Positions 1 through 7,277 of a DNA stretch of 64,000 bases are shown here, piece by piece (position 1 is the stretch's first letter; each line of letters starts with the position of its first letter). The notes beneath the pieces are model-generated. The model was not told the origin of the DNA and did no database searches. It saw only the letters and a program-made list of their open reading frames with translations. The stretch spans positions 1 through 64,000 of the forward strand of contig SUYG01000032.1 in NCBI GenBank assembly GCA_015060555.1, written 5' to 3'. Both the position numbers and the translations under genes were made by a program. Source of the stretch: Physcousia sp015060555. GTDB lineage: Bacteria; Bacteroidota; Bacteroidia; Bacteroidales; Bacteroidaceae.

Positions 1-2
1 CA

Positions 3-851
3 TTCCACCAGACCATCACCCTGCCCGCTGGTGACTACAAGCTCACTGTCGTTGCTCTGCAGCGCACAAATATGGCCGGTGTAGTTTATGCTGGTGATGC
101 TCAGAAGACCATCGCTCAAGCTACGACTGACGAAGCCAATAACCGCGGACAGGCTGCCGCTTGGTTCAACGCAGGCAATGGCGTGAATGAGGTTAAGTTC
201 ACCATGGCAGAGGCCGGTGAGATTGAAATCGGTCTCACCACTGACAACACCACTGGCGACCACTGGACTGTATGGCAGAGCTTCAAGATTGAGAAGCTGG
301 CTCCTGTTCCCGCTGTTGCATTCACAGTGACCCCCAACATCGCAAGTGGCACACAGGCAGAATTCACCACTGTTGAAGCTGGATCAGCCCTCAAGCTCAC
401 CGTCAGCACGGAGAACCTGGAAGCTAATGGCTACAATCCCGAGGATATCACCCTGAACATCGCCGCGATCTTTGCAAGTCGCTGGAGCGACAAGAACTTT
501 ACATTGGGTACAAACGAGAATCCTCCATACATGAAGGAAAATATCGCGCTCCCGTTGGCTGAGGAGGTTACGCTGGCTGAGGACATCTTCGGTACAGACT
601 ATCCGTTCATCCAGAGCATCACCCTCAGAGGCATTAGCCTGATGAAGGGTGAAGAGCAGATTGCAGCGTCCAACGAGATGATTGTCATCCGCTTCATTGA
701 GGTCTATGAGAACGGCGCTCCCGTCGGTATCAAGGCTATCGCTACTCAAGGCGAGAAGGCTGACATCTACGACCTCTCCGGCCGCAAGGTTGAGAAGGTA
801 CAGCGTGGTGGCATCTATATCATCAACGGCAAAAAGGTTTCGATTAAGTAA
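3..851 (+). CDS. C-terminal part of a secreted protein with T9SS-like sorting domain (5' partial)
   Basis: The frame is open from base 3, so the gene starts before the window; an internal ATG at 72 is not a credible start because the upstream residues continue the same fold (ITLPAGDYKLTV, then VYAGDAQ). The visible 282 residues look like beta-sandwich domains: an LPAGxYxL motif and DHWTVWQSFKIEKL are typical of carbohydrate-binding-like modules in Bacteroidales secreted proteins. The last 35 residues (ADIYDLSGRKVEKV...GGIYIINGKKVSIK) match the short type A sorting domain used by the type IX secretion system, which implies export across the outer membrane. Catalytic residues cannot be judged because the N-terminus is missing. 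A strong hairpin follows the stop. Confidence 0.8.
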   Translation, partial: FHQTITLPAGDYKLTVVALQRTNMAGVVYAGDAQKTIAQATTDEANNRGQAAAWFNAGNGVNEVKFTMAEAGEIEIGLTTDNTTGDHWTVWQSFKIEKLAPVPAVAFTVTPNIASGTQAEFTTVEAGSALKLTVSTENLEANGYNPEDITLNIAAIFASRWSDKNFTLGTNENPPYMKENIALPLAEEVTLAEDIFGTDYPFIQSITLRGISLMKGEEQIAASNEMIVIRFIEVYENGAPVGIKAIATQGEKADIYDLSGRKVEKVQRGGIYIINGKKVSIK

Positions 852-937
852 GTGCCATGAAAGTTTACTTTCAAATGGCCGAACGTGAGAAACGTATCTA
901 AGGTTTCTGTCAAATAAACTGAAACTATCATAGAAAA

Positions 938-967
938 GGAAGGCGAGCCAGCAGGCTCGCCTTTCTT
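938..967. terminator. Bidirectional terminator between converging genes
   Basis: Arms AAGGCGAGCC (940-949) and GGCTCGCCTT (954-963) pair perfectly and extend by two more pairs. A T-rich run follows on the + strand and an A-rich run precedes the hairpin, so it can stop transcription of both the upstream + gene and rlpA. Confidence 0.8.
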
Positions 968-968
968 G

Positions 969-1505
969 TTATTTAGCTAATTTCTTGATCCGCTTCACCC
1001 GATGCAACAGCGTCGTGTCATTATGCAGCACCTCACGCAATGAGTCATCAATCTTGTAGGGCTTGAAGAAATCCTCGTCATCACTGAAGCCCAGGCTTAA
1101 CTCCGGGCGCTCACTGGAGGGCTCTATTAAATAAGGAACGCGCGCGGGAATGAACGGAGTAATCTCCACCTGACGGAAGCCATAAGTGATGATATCCAGT
1201 TCCCGGGCTGCTGCTCGCGAGAGGTCGATGACGAACTTACGGGAGTATGGGCCACGGTCTGTGACCTGCACATTTACCTCGCGGCCATTGGAAAGATTAC
1301 GGACATGCAGCCATGTGCCTAAGGGATAGCGCAGATGGGCGCAAGTCATGCTGTCGCGATGATAAGGTTTTCCATTGCTCATGAGGCGTCCATGGAAGCG
1401 ATCAGCATAATAAGAGGCGTTGCCACGTTGTCGCGTAGCTGGTTGCGAGAAGCCCTGCGGTAGGACACACAAAAAGAATGATATAGAGATGAAAAGACGT
1501 CTCAA
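969..1505 (-). CDS. rlpA: RlpA-like septal ring lytic transglycosylase family protein
   Basis: Encodes a double-psi beta-barrel protein of the RlpA family, which cleaves or binds denuded glycan strands of peptidoglycan in the periplasm. Diagnostic motifs are GNASYYADRFHGRLMSNGKPY, TCAHLRYPLGTWLHVRNL and VQVTDRGPYSRKFVIDLS, with the family Asp/Arg (TDRGP). No SPOR domain follows; the protein ends in a short charged tail. The frame is open further upstream, but those residues overlap the divergent wza promoter and are not a signal peptide. I place the start at TTG 1505 (ATT 1508 is the alternative). This gives a signal peptide RRLFISISFFLCVLPQGFSQ and a short leader after a -7-like box, TACCTTGC, on the minus strand at 1533-1540. 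The family call is secure; the start is not. Confidence 0.8.
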   Translation of the reverse strand: MRRLFISISFFLCVLPQGFSQPATRQRGNASYYADRFHGRLMSNGKPYHRDSMTCAHLRYPLGTWLHVRNLSNGREVNVQVTDRGPYSRKFVIDLSRAAARELDIITYGFRQVEITPFIPARVPYLIEPSSERPELSLGFSDDEDFFKPYKIDDSLREVLHNDTTLLHRVKRIKKLAK

Positions 1506-1604
1506 AATGTTCGTTTTTTTGGTTTTCGGGCCGCAAGGTAGCCATTTTGCGGCAACCAGCCAACATTTTTTCACTTTTTTTATGCCGGATTGCATATTTT
1601 TGCG

Positions 1605-1612
1605 TAACTTTG
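1605..1612 (+). promoter_or_regulatory. -7 promoter box for wza-like gene
   Basis: TAACTTTG matches the Bacteroidetes TAnnTTTG box and lies 44 bases before the ATG at 1657. No clear -33 TTTG was found at the usual spacing. Confidence 0.6.
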
Positions 1613-1656
1613 CCGCCCGAATGGAGTGTAAAATCCTAAAAAGACAAAATAGAATC

Positions 1657-2496
1657 ATGAAGAAATCCATGACCCTGGTGCTTGCGATGCTCATGGCCAC
1701 CGTGATGTTCACGGGCTGCATCTCAGACAAGCACATCATCTACCTGCAGGGCGCAGACACCGTATATGTCGTGCCACAAGAAATCCAGCAGGCTTTCGAG
1801 CTGAAGATCCAACCCGATGACCAGTTGGCCATCTCCGTGACTTCACAGGATCCCGAGCTGATTGCCCCGTTCAACAACAACACCTTGATTGGTACCGGCA
1901 CCGGTGAACGCGGTGGCTCTTATACTTCAACATCAAACACCACAGCCGGTGTAACTTATTTCACCGTGCAGCAGAACGGCGAAATCTCATTCCCCGTCTT
2001 TGGCCAGTTGAAGGTACAAGGTAAGACCACACGCGAAGTGAGCCTCATGATTCAGGATATGCTCCGAAACGGCACCCCCACTCACGATGCCAGCATCAAA
2101 GACGCTATCGTAAACACCAAGATCATGAGCTTCAAGGTCACCATTCTGGGTGATGTGAAGAATCCTGGTGTGCAGACCTTCACAGGTGAGCGTCTGACAC
2201 TGCTGGAGGCCATCGGCCGTTCCGGCGACCTGAACAGTTCCGGTAAGCGTGCTCCTGTGCTCATTGTTCGCGAGGAAAACGGAAAGCGCGTCACCTACGA
2301 AGTCGATTTGCGCGATCAGGCCAGCGTCTTCAACTCACCGGCCTACTACCTGCAGCAGAACGATGTCGTCTATGTCTCTCCGAACAAGTCTGTACGCGTG
2401 AAGGGCAGCACGGCCTATACCTTGCTTGGCGTAGGTTCCACCCTCCTGGGCATGATTATCAGTATCACCTCGCTCGTGCTCTCACTCAGCAAATAA
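1657..2496 (+). CDS. Wza-type polysaccharide export lipoprotein
   Basis: An outer-membrane polysaccharide export protein of the Wza family (279 aa). The ATG at 1657 gives a lipoprotein signal peptide ending in the lipobox FTGC. A polysaccharide export domain follows (about residues 38-145, with the family pattern ELKIQPDDQLAISV). Next is an SLBB domain (about 159-240, KVTILGDVKNPGVQTF), and then a C-terminal hydrophobic helix (about 254-276) that would cross the outer membrane. It is followed 24 bases later by the Wzc-like kinase, the usual export pair. No glycosyltransferase, Wzx or Wzy gene is nearby, so the pair is an orphan here and must serve a polysaccharide made elsewhere. Confidence 0.9.
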   Translation: MKKSMTLVLAMLMATVMFTGCISDKHIIYLQGADTVYVVPQEIQQAFELKIQPDDQLAISVTSQDPELIAPFNNNTLIGTGTGERGGSYTSTSNTTAGVTYFTVQQNGEISFPVFGQLKVQGKTTREVSLMIQDMLRNGTPTHDASIKDAIVNTKIMSFKVTILGDVKNPGVQTFTGERLTLLEAIGRSGDLNSSGKRAPVLIVREENGKRVTYEVDLRDQASVFNSPAYYLQQNDVVYVSPNKSVRVKGSTAYTLLGVGSTLLGMIISITSLVLSLSK

Positions 2497-2520
2497 CCAT
2501 TTGTCATCATTCAAGAATCT

Positions 2521-4950
2521 ATGGATAATACAACAACGATTCAGACCGAACAGCAGCAAGAGACTGAGAGCATGCTCTCCTTGCGCGATATCCTCGATAT
2601 CTTTGTCTATAACTGGAAATGGTTTGTGGTCTCGGCCATCATTTGTGTGGCTTTAGGCCGACTCTATTTGGCTACACAGCCCAAGATCTACCAGCGTCAG
2701 GCTGTGATGTTGGTAAAGGATGACGATGGCCGCGGTCGTCGTGCCACTGGCAACGACGCATTGATGCAGCTCAACGGTGTCATGATGGGAACGAGCGTGG
2801 AGAATGAGGTGTATATCCTGCAGAGCCACCAGCTCATGAAGGAAGTGGTGCGCAAGCTGAAGTTGGATATCAACTATGGTTATCACAACAACCTGAAGAC
2901 ACTCAACCTCTACGACGTGAAGCCCTTCACTGCCGAGTTCGACTCCATCGAGACCTCACGTCCCTTCACCTTCCGCGTAGCCATCAATGGCAATAAAGCA
3001 CGTATATATGAGGTTCAGCACGCAGATGTGAAGACCGAAATCGACTTCGACAAGACGGTGAACTTCGGCGACTCCGTGGCCGTGCCCTACTGTGGCACCG
3101 TGGTGCTGATTCCCGACGAGCAATACCTGAAGCAGTTCGACGGCAAGGAGATTCAGCTCACCCGTTACACGATTACAGCTGCCGCAGGAGCCTATGGCGG
3201 TTCACTCAAGACCAGCACCATAAGCAAACAGAGCACACTGGTGGCCCTCACCTGCACGGACACGAACATCCGCCGCGCCGAGGACATCCTGAGCGCTGTA
3301 CTCGAAGCGTACAAGCAGAGCATTATTGACGATAAGAACATCATCGCCGAGAGCACTGCGGCCTTCATCAACGAGCGCATCCAACTCATCAGCAAAGACC
3401 TGAACGATGTAGAGAGCCGGATGGCAAGCTTCAAGCAGAGCAATAAGATTGTAGATGTGCAGGGTGATGCCAACATCTACCTGCAGCAGAGTAACCAGGC
3501 CCTGCAACGCAGCATCCAGCTGGAGTCGCAGATTGGTGTGGTACAGTACCTGCTGACGGAATTGAAGGACAAATCCAAGGGCAACGACCTCATCCCCACA
3601 CTTGTAGGTCTCACCGATGGCGCCATCCAGTCACAAATCCAGGCATACAACACACTGATGCTGGAGCGTAACCGTCTGGCTGCCAACACGGGCGAGAACA
3701 GCCCCAAGTTCACCCAGATCAATACGAACCTGCACCAGATGCGCCAGACCATCATCTCCTCGACTCAGGCTTACCTCACCTCGCTGAATGTACAGCTGCG
3801 TCGAGCACAGCAGGAAGAGAACCGTATCAACCAGCGCATCACCTCCGTGCCTTCCAAGGAGAAGCAGGCGTTGGACATCACACGCCAGCAGGCCATCAAG
3901 GAGACCCTCTATACCTACCTGCTCAACAAGCGCGAGGAGACAGCCCTTCAGTTGGCAGTCACCGAGGCCAACATCCGCATCGTGGAACAGCCCTTTGGCT
4001 CAAATGCCCCCATCTCTCCTAAGAGCAGGATTATCCTGCTTGTAGCGCTGTTGATAGGTATCGCCCTACCCTTTGCCTACTTCCACATCCGCAACCTGCT
4101 CAACATGAGCATCCGCGGACGTAAGGACGTCGAGGCCGCCACCACCATCCCCGTGCTGGGCGAGATTCCTCACCGCAAGGAAGGCATCAGCGACTCTGAG
4201 ATTCTCGTGGGCGACCAGAAGACCGACACCCTGAACGAAGCTTTCCGTATGCTCCGCTTCAGCCTGAACTTCATTCAGAAGGATGCCCGCGTCATGATGT
4301 TCACCTCCACGATGCCTGGTGAAGGTAAGACGTTCATCTCACGTAACTTCGCCGTGACGCTGGGCATGGCAGGCAAGAAGGTTGTCCTCGTCGATACCGA
4401 CATCCGTAAGCGTACGACCAGTAAGCTCTCCGGTTCTACTCACCGCGATGGCTTGACCTCGTTCCTCAGCGGCGCCATTGACGATGTCACACGCATCTGC
4501 TACCCCGAGTGCCCCGAGTACAACGTAGATATGTTGCCGGCCGGCATCACACCTCCGAACCCCTCGGAGCTGCTGATGAGCGACCGTCTGGATCTCCTGA
4601 TAGAAGAACTGAAGAAGATCTACGACTACATCGTCATTGACAATGTGCCTGCTCAGGTTGTTGCCGATGCCGGTATTGTGAACCGCGTCGCCGAAGTCAC
4701 CCTCTATGTCATCCGTCAGGGTAAGATCGACCGTCGCTACCTGCCCGAGCTGGAACGCCTCCACAAGGAGAACAAGTTCAACCGCCTCTGTATCATCATC
4801 AACGACACCAAGTTGGAGAAGAAGCACTACGGCTACGGTTACGGCCGCTATGGTTATGGCTACGGCTATGGTTACGGCTACGGCTATGGCTATGGCTACG
4901 GCTACAACGACAGCGAAGCCGACAAGAAACGCAACAAGAAGAAATCCTAA
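2521..4950 (+). CDS. Wzc-like polysaccharide co-polymerase with BY-kinase domain
   Basis: An 809-residue inner-membrane protein that combines a Wzz chain-length domain with a bacterial tyrosine kinase and would drive polysaccharide polymerisation and export with the preceding Wza. TM1 lies at about residues 29-50 and TM2 at about 503-522, with coiled-coil-rich sequence between. The cytoplasmic kinase has Walker A PGEGKT (K603), Walker A' VVLVDTDIRK and Walker B YDYIVIDNVP. The last is unusual because IDTPP is the common form. The C-terminus carries 13 tyrosines, mostly in Tyr-Gly dipeptides, the expected autophosphorylation cluster, followed by a basic tail. The family assignment is firm; the polymer it handles is unknown. 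Confidence 0.93.
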   Translation: MDNTTTIQTEQQQETESMLSLRDILDIFVYNWKWFVVSAIICVALGRLYLATQPKIYQRQAVMLVKDDDGRGRRATGNDALMQLNGVMMGTSVENEVYILQSHQLMKEVVRKLKLDINYGYHNNLKTLNLYDVKPFTAEFDSIETSRPFTFRVAINGNKARIYEVQHADVKTEIDFDKTVNFGDSVAVPYCGTVVLIPDEQYLKQFDGKEIQLTRYTITAAAGAYGGSLKTSTISKQSTLVALTCTDTNIRRAEDILSAVLEAYKQSIIDDKNIIAESTAAFINERIQLISKDLNDVESRMASFKQSNKIVDVQGDANIYLQQSNQALQRSIQLESQIGVVQYLLTELKDKSKGNDLIPTLVGLTDGAIQSQIQAYNTLMLERNRLAANTGENSPKFTQINTNLHQMRQTIISSTQAYLTSLNVQLRRAQQEENRINQRITSVPSKEKQALDITRQQAIKETLYTYLLNKREETALQLAVTEANIRIVEQPFGSNAPISPKSRIILLVALLIGIALPFAYFHIRNLLNMSIRGRKDVEAATTIPVLGEIPHRKEGISDSEILVGDQKTDTLNEAFRMLRFSLNFIQKDARVMMFTSTMPGEGKTFISRNFAVTLGMAGKKVVLVDTDIRKRTTSKLSGSTHRDGLTSFLSGAIDDVTRICYPECPEYNVDMLPAGITPPNPSELLMSDRLDLLIEELKKIYDYIVIDNVPAQVVADAGIVNRVAEVTLYVIRQGKIDRRYLPELERLHKENKFNRLCIIINDTKLEKKHYGYGYGRYGYGYGYGYGYGYGYGYGYNDSEADKKRNKKKS
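4828..4905 (+). repeat. In-frame Tyr-Gly hexanucleotide repeat in wzc tail
   Basis: Twenty-six codons built from GGY-TAY hexamers (TAC/TAT alternating) encode the tyrosine cluster. Unit changes of 6 bases keep the frame, so repeat slippage would change tyrosine number without breaking the gene. Confidence 0.85.
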
Positions 4951-4967
4951 AGATTATCATCATTCAT

Positions 4968-5018
4968 CAAATCCCGCGTGTGGTAAAGCCGATTTCCACA
5001 CGCGGGATTTGCTTTATC
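4968..5018 (+). terminator. Rho-independent terminator after wzc
   Basis: A perfect 16-bp stem (4968-4983 with 4996-5011) has a 12-base loop and is followed by a short T-rich stretch. Confidence 0.8.
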
Positions 5019-5031
5019 CCTATGGTGCATC

Positions 5032-5075
5032 CGTTTTTCTCACAGGTGAGAAAAACGTTTCTCATACATGAGAAA
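5032..5075. promoter_or_regulatory. Two adjacent palindromes, possible tandem operator
   Basis: CGTTTTTCTCAC-AG-GTGAGAAAAACG (5032-5057) abuts TTTCTCAT-AC-ATGAGAAA (5058-5075). Both share TTTCTCA/TGAGAAA half-sites, and their centres are exactly 22 bp apart, about two helical turns. Neither has a T-tract of its own as a normal terminator would. No gene starts nearby, so the target is unclear. Confidence 0.5.
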
Positions 5076-5098
5076 ATCTATTTCAATATAGGTCACAC

Positions 5099-5385
5099 GC
5101 GAAATGGCCTATGACGAGGCGAAGGAGAAGCAGGGAGTGAAGCGGAAAAAGAGGAGGATGAGGTGACAAAGAAGAATGGAGCGGCAAAAGAGAATGTAGG
5201 GGCAAAGGAGAAGGGAGTTGCAAGGAAAGAGGAGGAGGGAGCGGCGAAGTGGCAAAGAGGAGGGAGCGGCGAAGTGGCAAGGAGGAGGGAACGGCGAGGT
5301 GGCAAGGAGGAGGGAACGGCGAAGTGGCAAGGAGGAGGGAACGGCGAAGTGGCAAGGAGGAGGGTGCGGTGAAGGAGGAAAAGAA
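5099..5385. repeat. Polypurine tract with 25-bp tandem repeat
   Basis: The + strand is almost entirely A and G. From 5239 to 5363 there are five direct copies of a 25-bp unit (GAGCGGCGAAGTGGCAAGGA plus GGAGG), with degenerate copies upstream (GGAGCGGCAAAAGAG, GGGGCAAAGGAGAAG). The unit length is not a multiple of three, and open frames through it on both strands are low-complexity, so it is non-coding. It separates the 3' ends of wzc and pckA. Confidence 0.85.
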
Positions 5386-5415
5386 AGGGCTGTGTCAAGC
5401 GAATGACACAGCCCT
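5378..5415 (-). terminator. Terminator of pckA
   Basis: Arms TGACACAGCCCT and AGGGCTGTGTCA (5404-5415 and 5386-5397) form a perfect 12-bp stem with a 6-base loop. On the minus strand the hairpin is followed by TTTCTTTTCC. Confidence 0.85.
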
Positions 5416-5450
5416 CATTAAGCGTTATAACGCGGTAATGCGAATGCTAA

Positions 5451-7073
5451 TTAGAGCTTCGGACCGGCAGCCACGAGAGCCTTACCAGCCTCATTGGTGG
5501 TGTACTTGCCGAAGTTCTTGATGAAGCGTGCGGCAAGGTCCTTAGCCTTCTCTTCCCACTCGCTGGCGTTGGCATACGTGTCGCGAGGATCGAGGATGGC
5601 GGGGTTCACGTTGGGCAGAGCTGTGGGCACCTCGAAGTCGAAGTAAGGAATCTTCTTGGTGGGAGCCTTCAGGATGCTGCCATCGAGGATAGCGTCGATG
5701 ATACCGCGGGTGTCGGGGATGCTGATGCGCTTGCCAGTGCCGTTCCAGCCAGTGTTGACCAGATAAGCCTTGGCGCCGCTCTTCTCCATCTTCTTCACGA
5801 GCTCCTCGGCGTACTTCGTGGGATGCAGCTCCAGGAATGCCTGGCCGAAGCAAGCGCTGAAGGTAGGCGTGGGCTCTGTGATGCCGCGCTCTGTGCCGGC
5901 GAGCTTAGCGGTGAAGCCGCTGAGGAAGTAGTACTTCGTCTGCTCGGGGGTCAGGATGCTGACGGGAGGCAGCACGCCGAAAGCGTCGGCGCTGAGGAAG
6001 ATGACGTTCTTGGCATCGGGACCGGCACTCTTGCCGTTGACCTTCTTCACAATCTTCTCGATGTGCTCGATGGGATAGCTGACGCGGGTGTTCTCAGTCA
6101 CGCTCTTGTCGGCGAAGTCGATCTTGCCGTCCTTGTCCACGGTGACGTTCTCGAGGAGCGCGTTGCGCTTGATGGCGCCGTAGATGTCGGGCTCGTTCTC
6201 CTTGCTGAGGTTGATGACCTTAGCGTAGCAGCCGCCTTCGAGGTTGAAGACGCCCTCGTCGTCCCATCCGTGCTCGTCGTCGCCGATGAGCAGGCGCTTC
6301 GGGTCGGTGGAGAGGGTGGTCTTACCTGTGCCGGAGAGGCCGAAGAAGATAGCGGTGTTATTGCCTTCCATGTCGGTGTTAGCAGAGCAGTGCATGCTGG
6401 CGATACCCTGGAGGGGCAGGTAGTAGTTCTGCATGGAGAACATACCCTTCTTCATCTCGCCGCCGTACCAAGTGTTGATGATGACCTGCTCGCGGCTGGT
6501 GGTGTTGAAGGCCACGCAGGTCTCGCTGTTCAAGCCGAGCTCCTTGTAGTTCTCAACCTTAGCCTTGGAAGCGTTGTAGATGACGAAGTTGGGCTTGAAG
6601 TTAGCCAACTCAGCCTCAGTGGGCTGGATGAACATGTTCTTGATGAAGTGAGCCTGCCAAGCCACCTCGAGGATGAAGCGGACGGCGAGGTGAGTAGCCT
6701 CGTTGGCACCACAGAAGGCATCCACAACATAGAGTTTCTTGCCGGAGAGCTCCTTCGTGGCGATGTCCTTGACCTGTGCCCAGACCTCTTCGCTCATGGG
6801 GTGGTTGTCGTTCTTGTAGGCCTCAGATGTCCACCACACCTTGTCGTGGCTCTGAGCGTCATCAACGATGTACTTGTCCTTGGGCGAACGGCCGGTGAAG
6901 ATACCGGTCATCACATTCACGGCACCGAGCTCGGTCTGCTGACCAACCTCGAAACCTTCCAAACCAGCTTTTGTCTCCTCCTCGAAGAGAGTCTCGTAGG
7001 AGGGGTTGTAGGCAATCACGGTAGAACCTTTGATGCCATACTGCTCCAAAACGGAGCTGTCAAACTTTGCCAT
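5451..7073 (-). CDS. pckA: Phosphoenolpyruvate carboxykinase (ATP)
   Basis: Interconverts oxaloacetate plus ATP with phosphoenolpyruvate, CO2 and ADP. In saccharolytic Bacteroidales the carboxylating direction feeds the fumarate/succinate pathway, so this is a central energy enzyme. The 540-residue length is normal. Visible signatures are the substrate loop GIFTGRSPKDKYIVDD, the kinase-1a P-loop GLSGTGKTTLS near residue 245, the metal-site stretch IGDDEHGWDD and FSACFGQAFLELHP. It is a single-gene unit with a TAnnTTTG promoter upstream and a strong terminator downstream. The 5' leader holds a small palindrome, TAGGAC-ATA-GTCCTA (about 7127-7142), that could be an operator, though this is only suggestive. 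Confidence 0.97.
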   Translation of the reverse strand: MAKFDSSVLEQYGIKGSTVIAYNPSYETLFEEETKAGLEGFEVGQQTELGAVNVMTGIFTGRSPKDKYIVDDAQSHDKVWWTSEAYKNDNHPMSEEVWAQVKDIATKELSGKKLYVVDAFCGANEATHLAVRFILEVAWQAHFIKNMFIQPTEAELANFKPNFVIYNASKAKVENYKELGLNSETCVAFNTTSREQVIINTWYGGEMKKGMFSMQNYYLPLQGIASMHCSANTDMEGNNTAIFFGLSGTGKTTLSTDPKRLLIGDDEHGWDDEGVFNLEGGCYAKVINLSKENEPDIYGAIKRNALLENVTVDKDGKIDFADKSVTENTRVSYPIEHIEKIVKKVNGKSAGPDAKNVIFLSADAFGVLPPVSILTPEQTKYYFLSGFTAKLAGTERGITEPTPTFSACFGQAFLELHPTKYAEELVKKMEKSGAKAYLVNTGWNGTGKRISIPDTRGIIDAILDGSILKAPTKKIPYFDFEVPTALPNVNPAILDPRDTYANASEWEEKAKDLAARFIKNFGKYTTNEAGKALVAAGPKL

Positions 7074-7155
7074 GGGCGTATAAGTTTTAAGAATTAATAA
7101 TGAAAATGAACGATAAACAATTGCCGTTAGGACATAGTCCTACCCTACGGCGTTG

Positions 7156-7163
7156 CAAAAGTA
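7156..7163 (-). promoter_or_regulatory. -7 promoter box for pckA
   Basis: TACTTTTG on the minus strand, about 83 bases before the pckA ATG, matches TAnnTTTG. Confidence 0.6.
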
Positions 7164-7277
7164 GTTCTTTCTTTTGACGTAACGAAAAGAAAGGCGCAAA
7201 ATTTCTTTGCGCCCCCTTAACTTTTATCTTTCATTTGCACTTTTGCCAATTTCACGTGGCAAAAAGCGGCGATTCTC

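Noticed and set aside
969..1739. 256-residue version of RlpA
   Set aside because: The extra N-terminus overlaps the divergent wza gene and its promoter and has no signal peptide at its start.
5239..5363. Possible CRISPR array
   Set aside because: Units are directly adjacent with no spacers, and no cas genes occur. The repeat in the PAP2 gene (28416-28503) was rejected for the same reason.
5163..5521. Overlapping small frames in the polypurine region
   Set aside because: The 25-bp unit shifts frame each copy; all three frames and both strands give low-complexity peptides, and no promoter or family match is visible.
5823..7097. A 424-codon open frame on the + strand across pckA
   Set aside because: Antisense shadow of a strongly codon-biased gene; the translation is Val/Leu/Asp-rich without motifs, and pckA on the minus strand is unambiguous.
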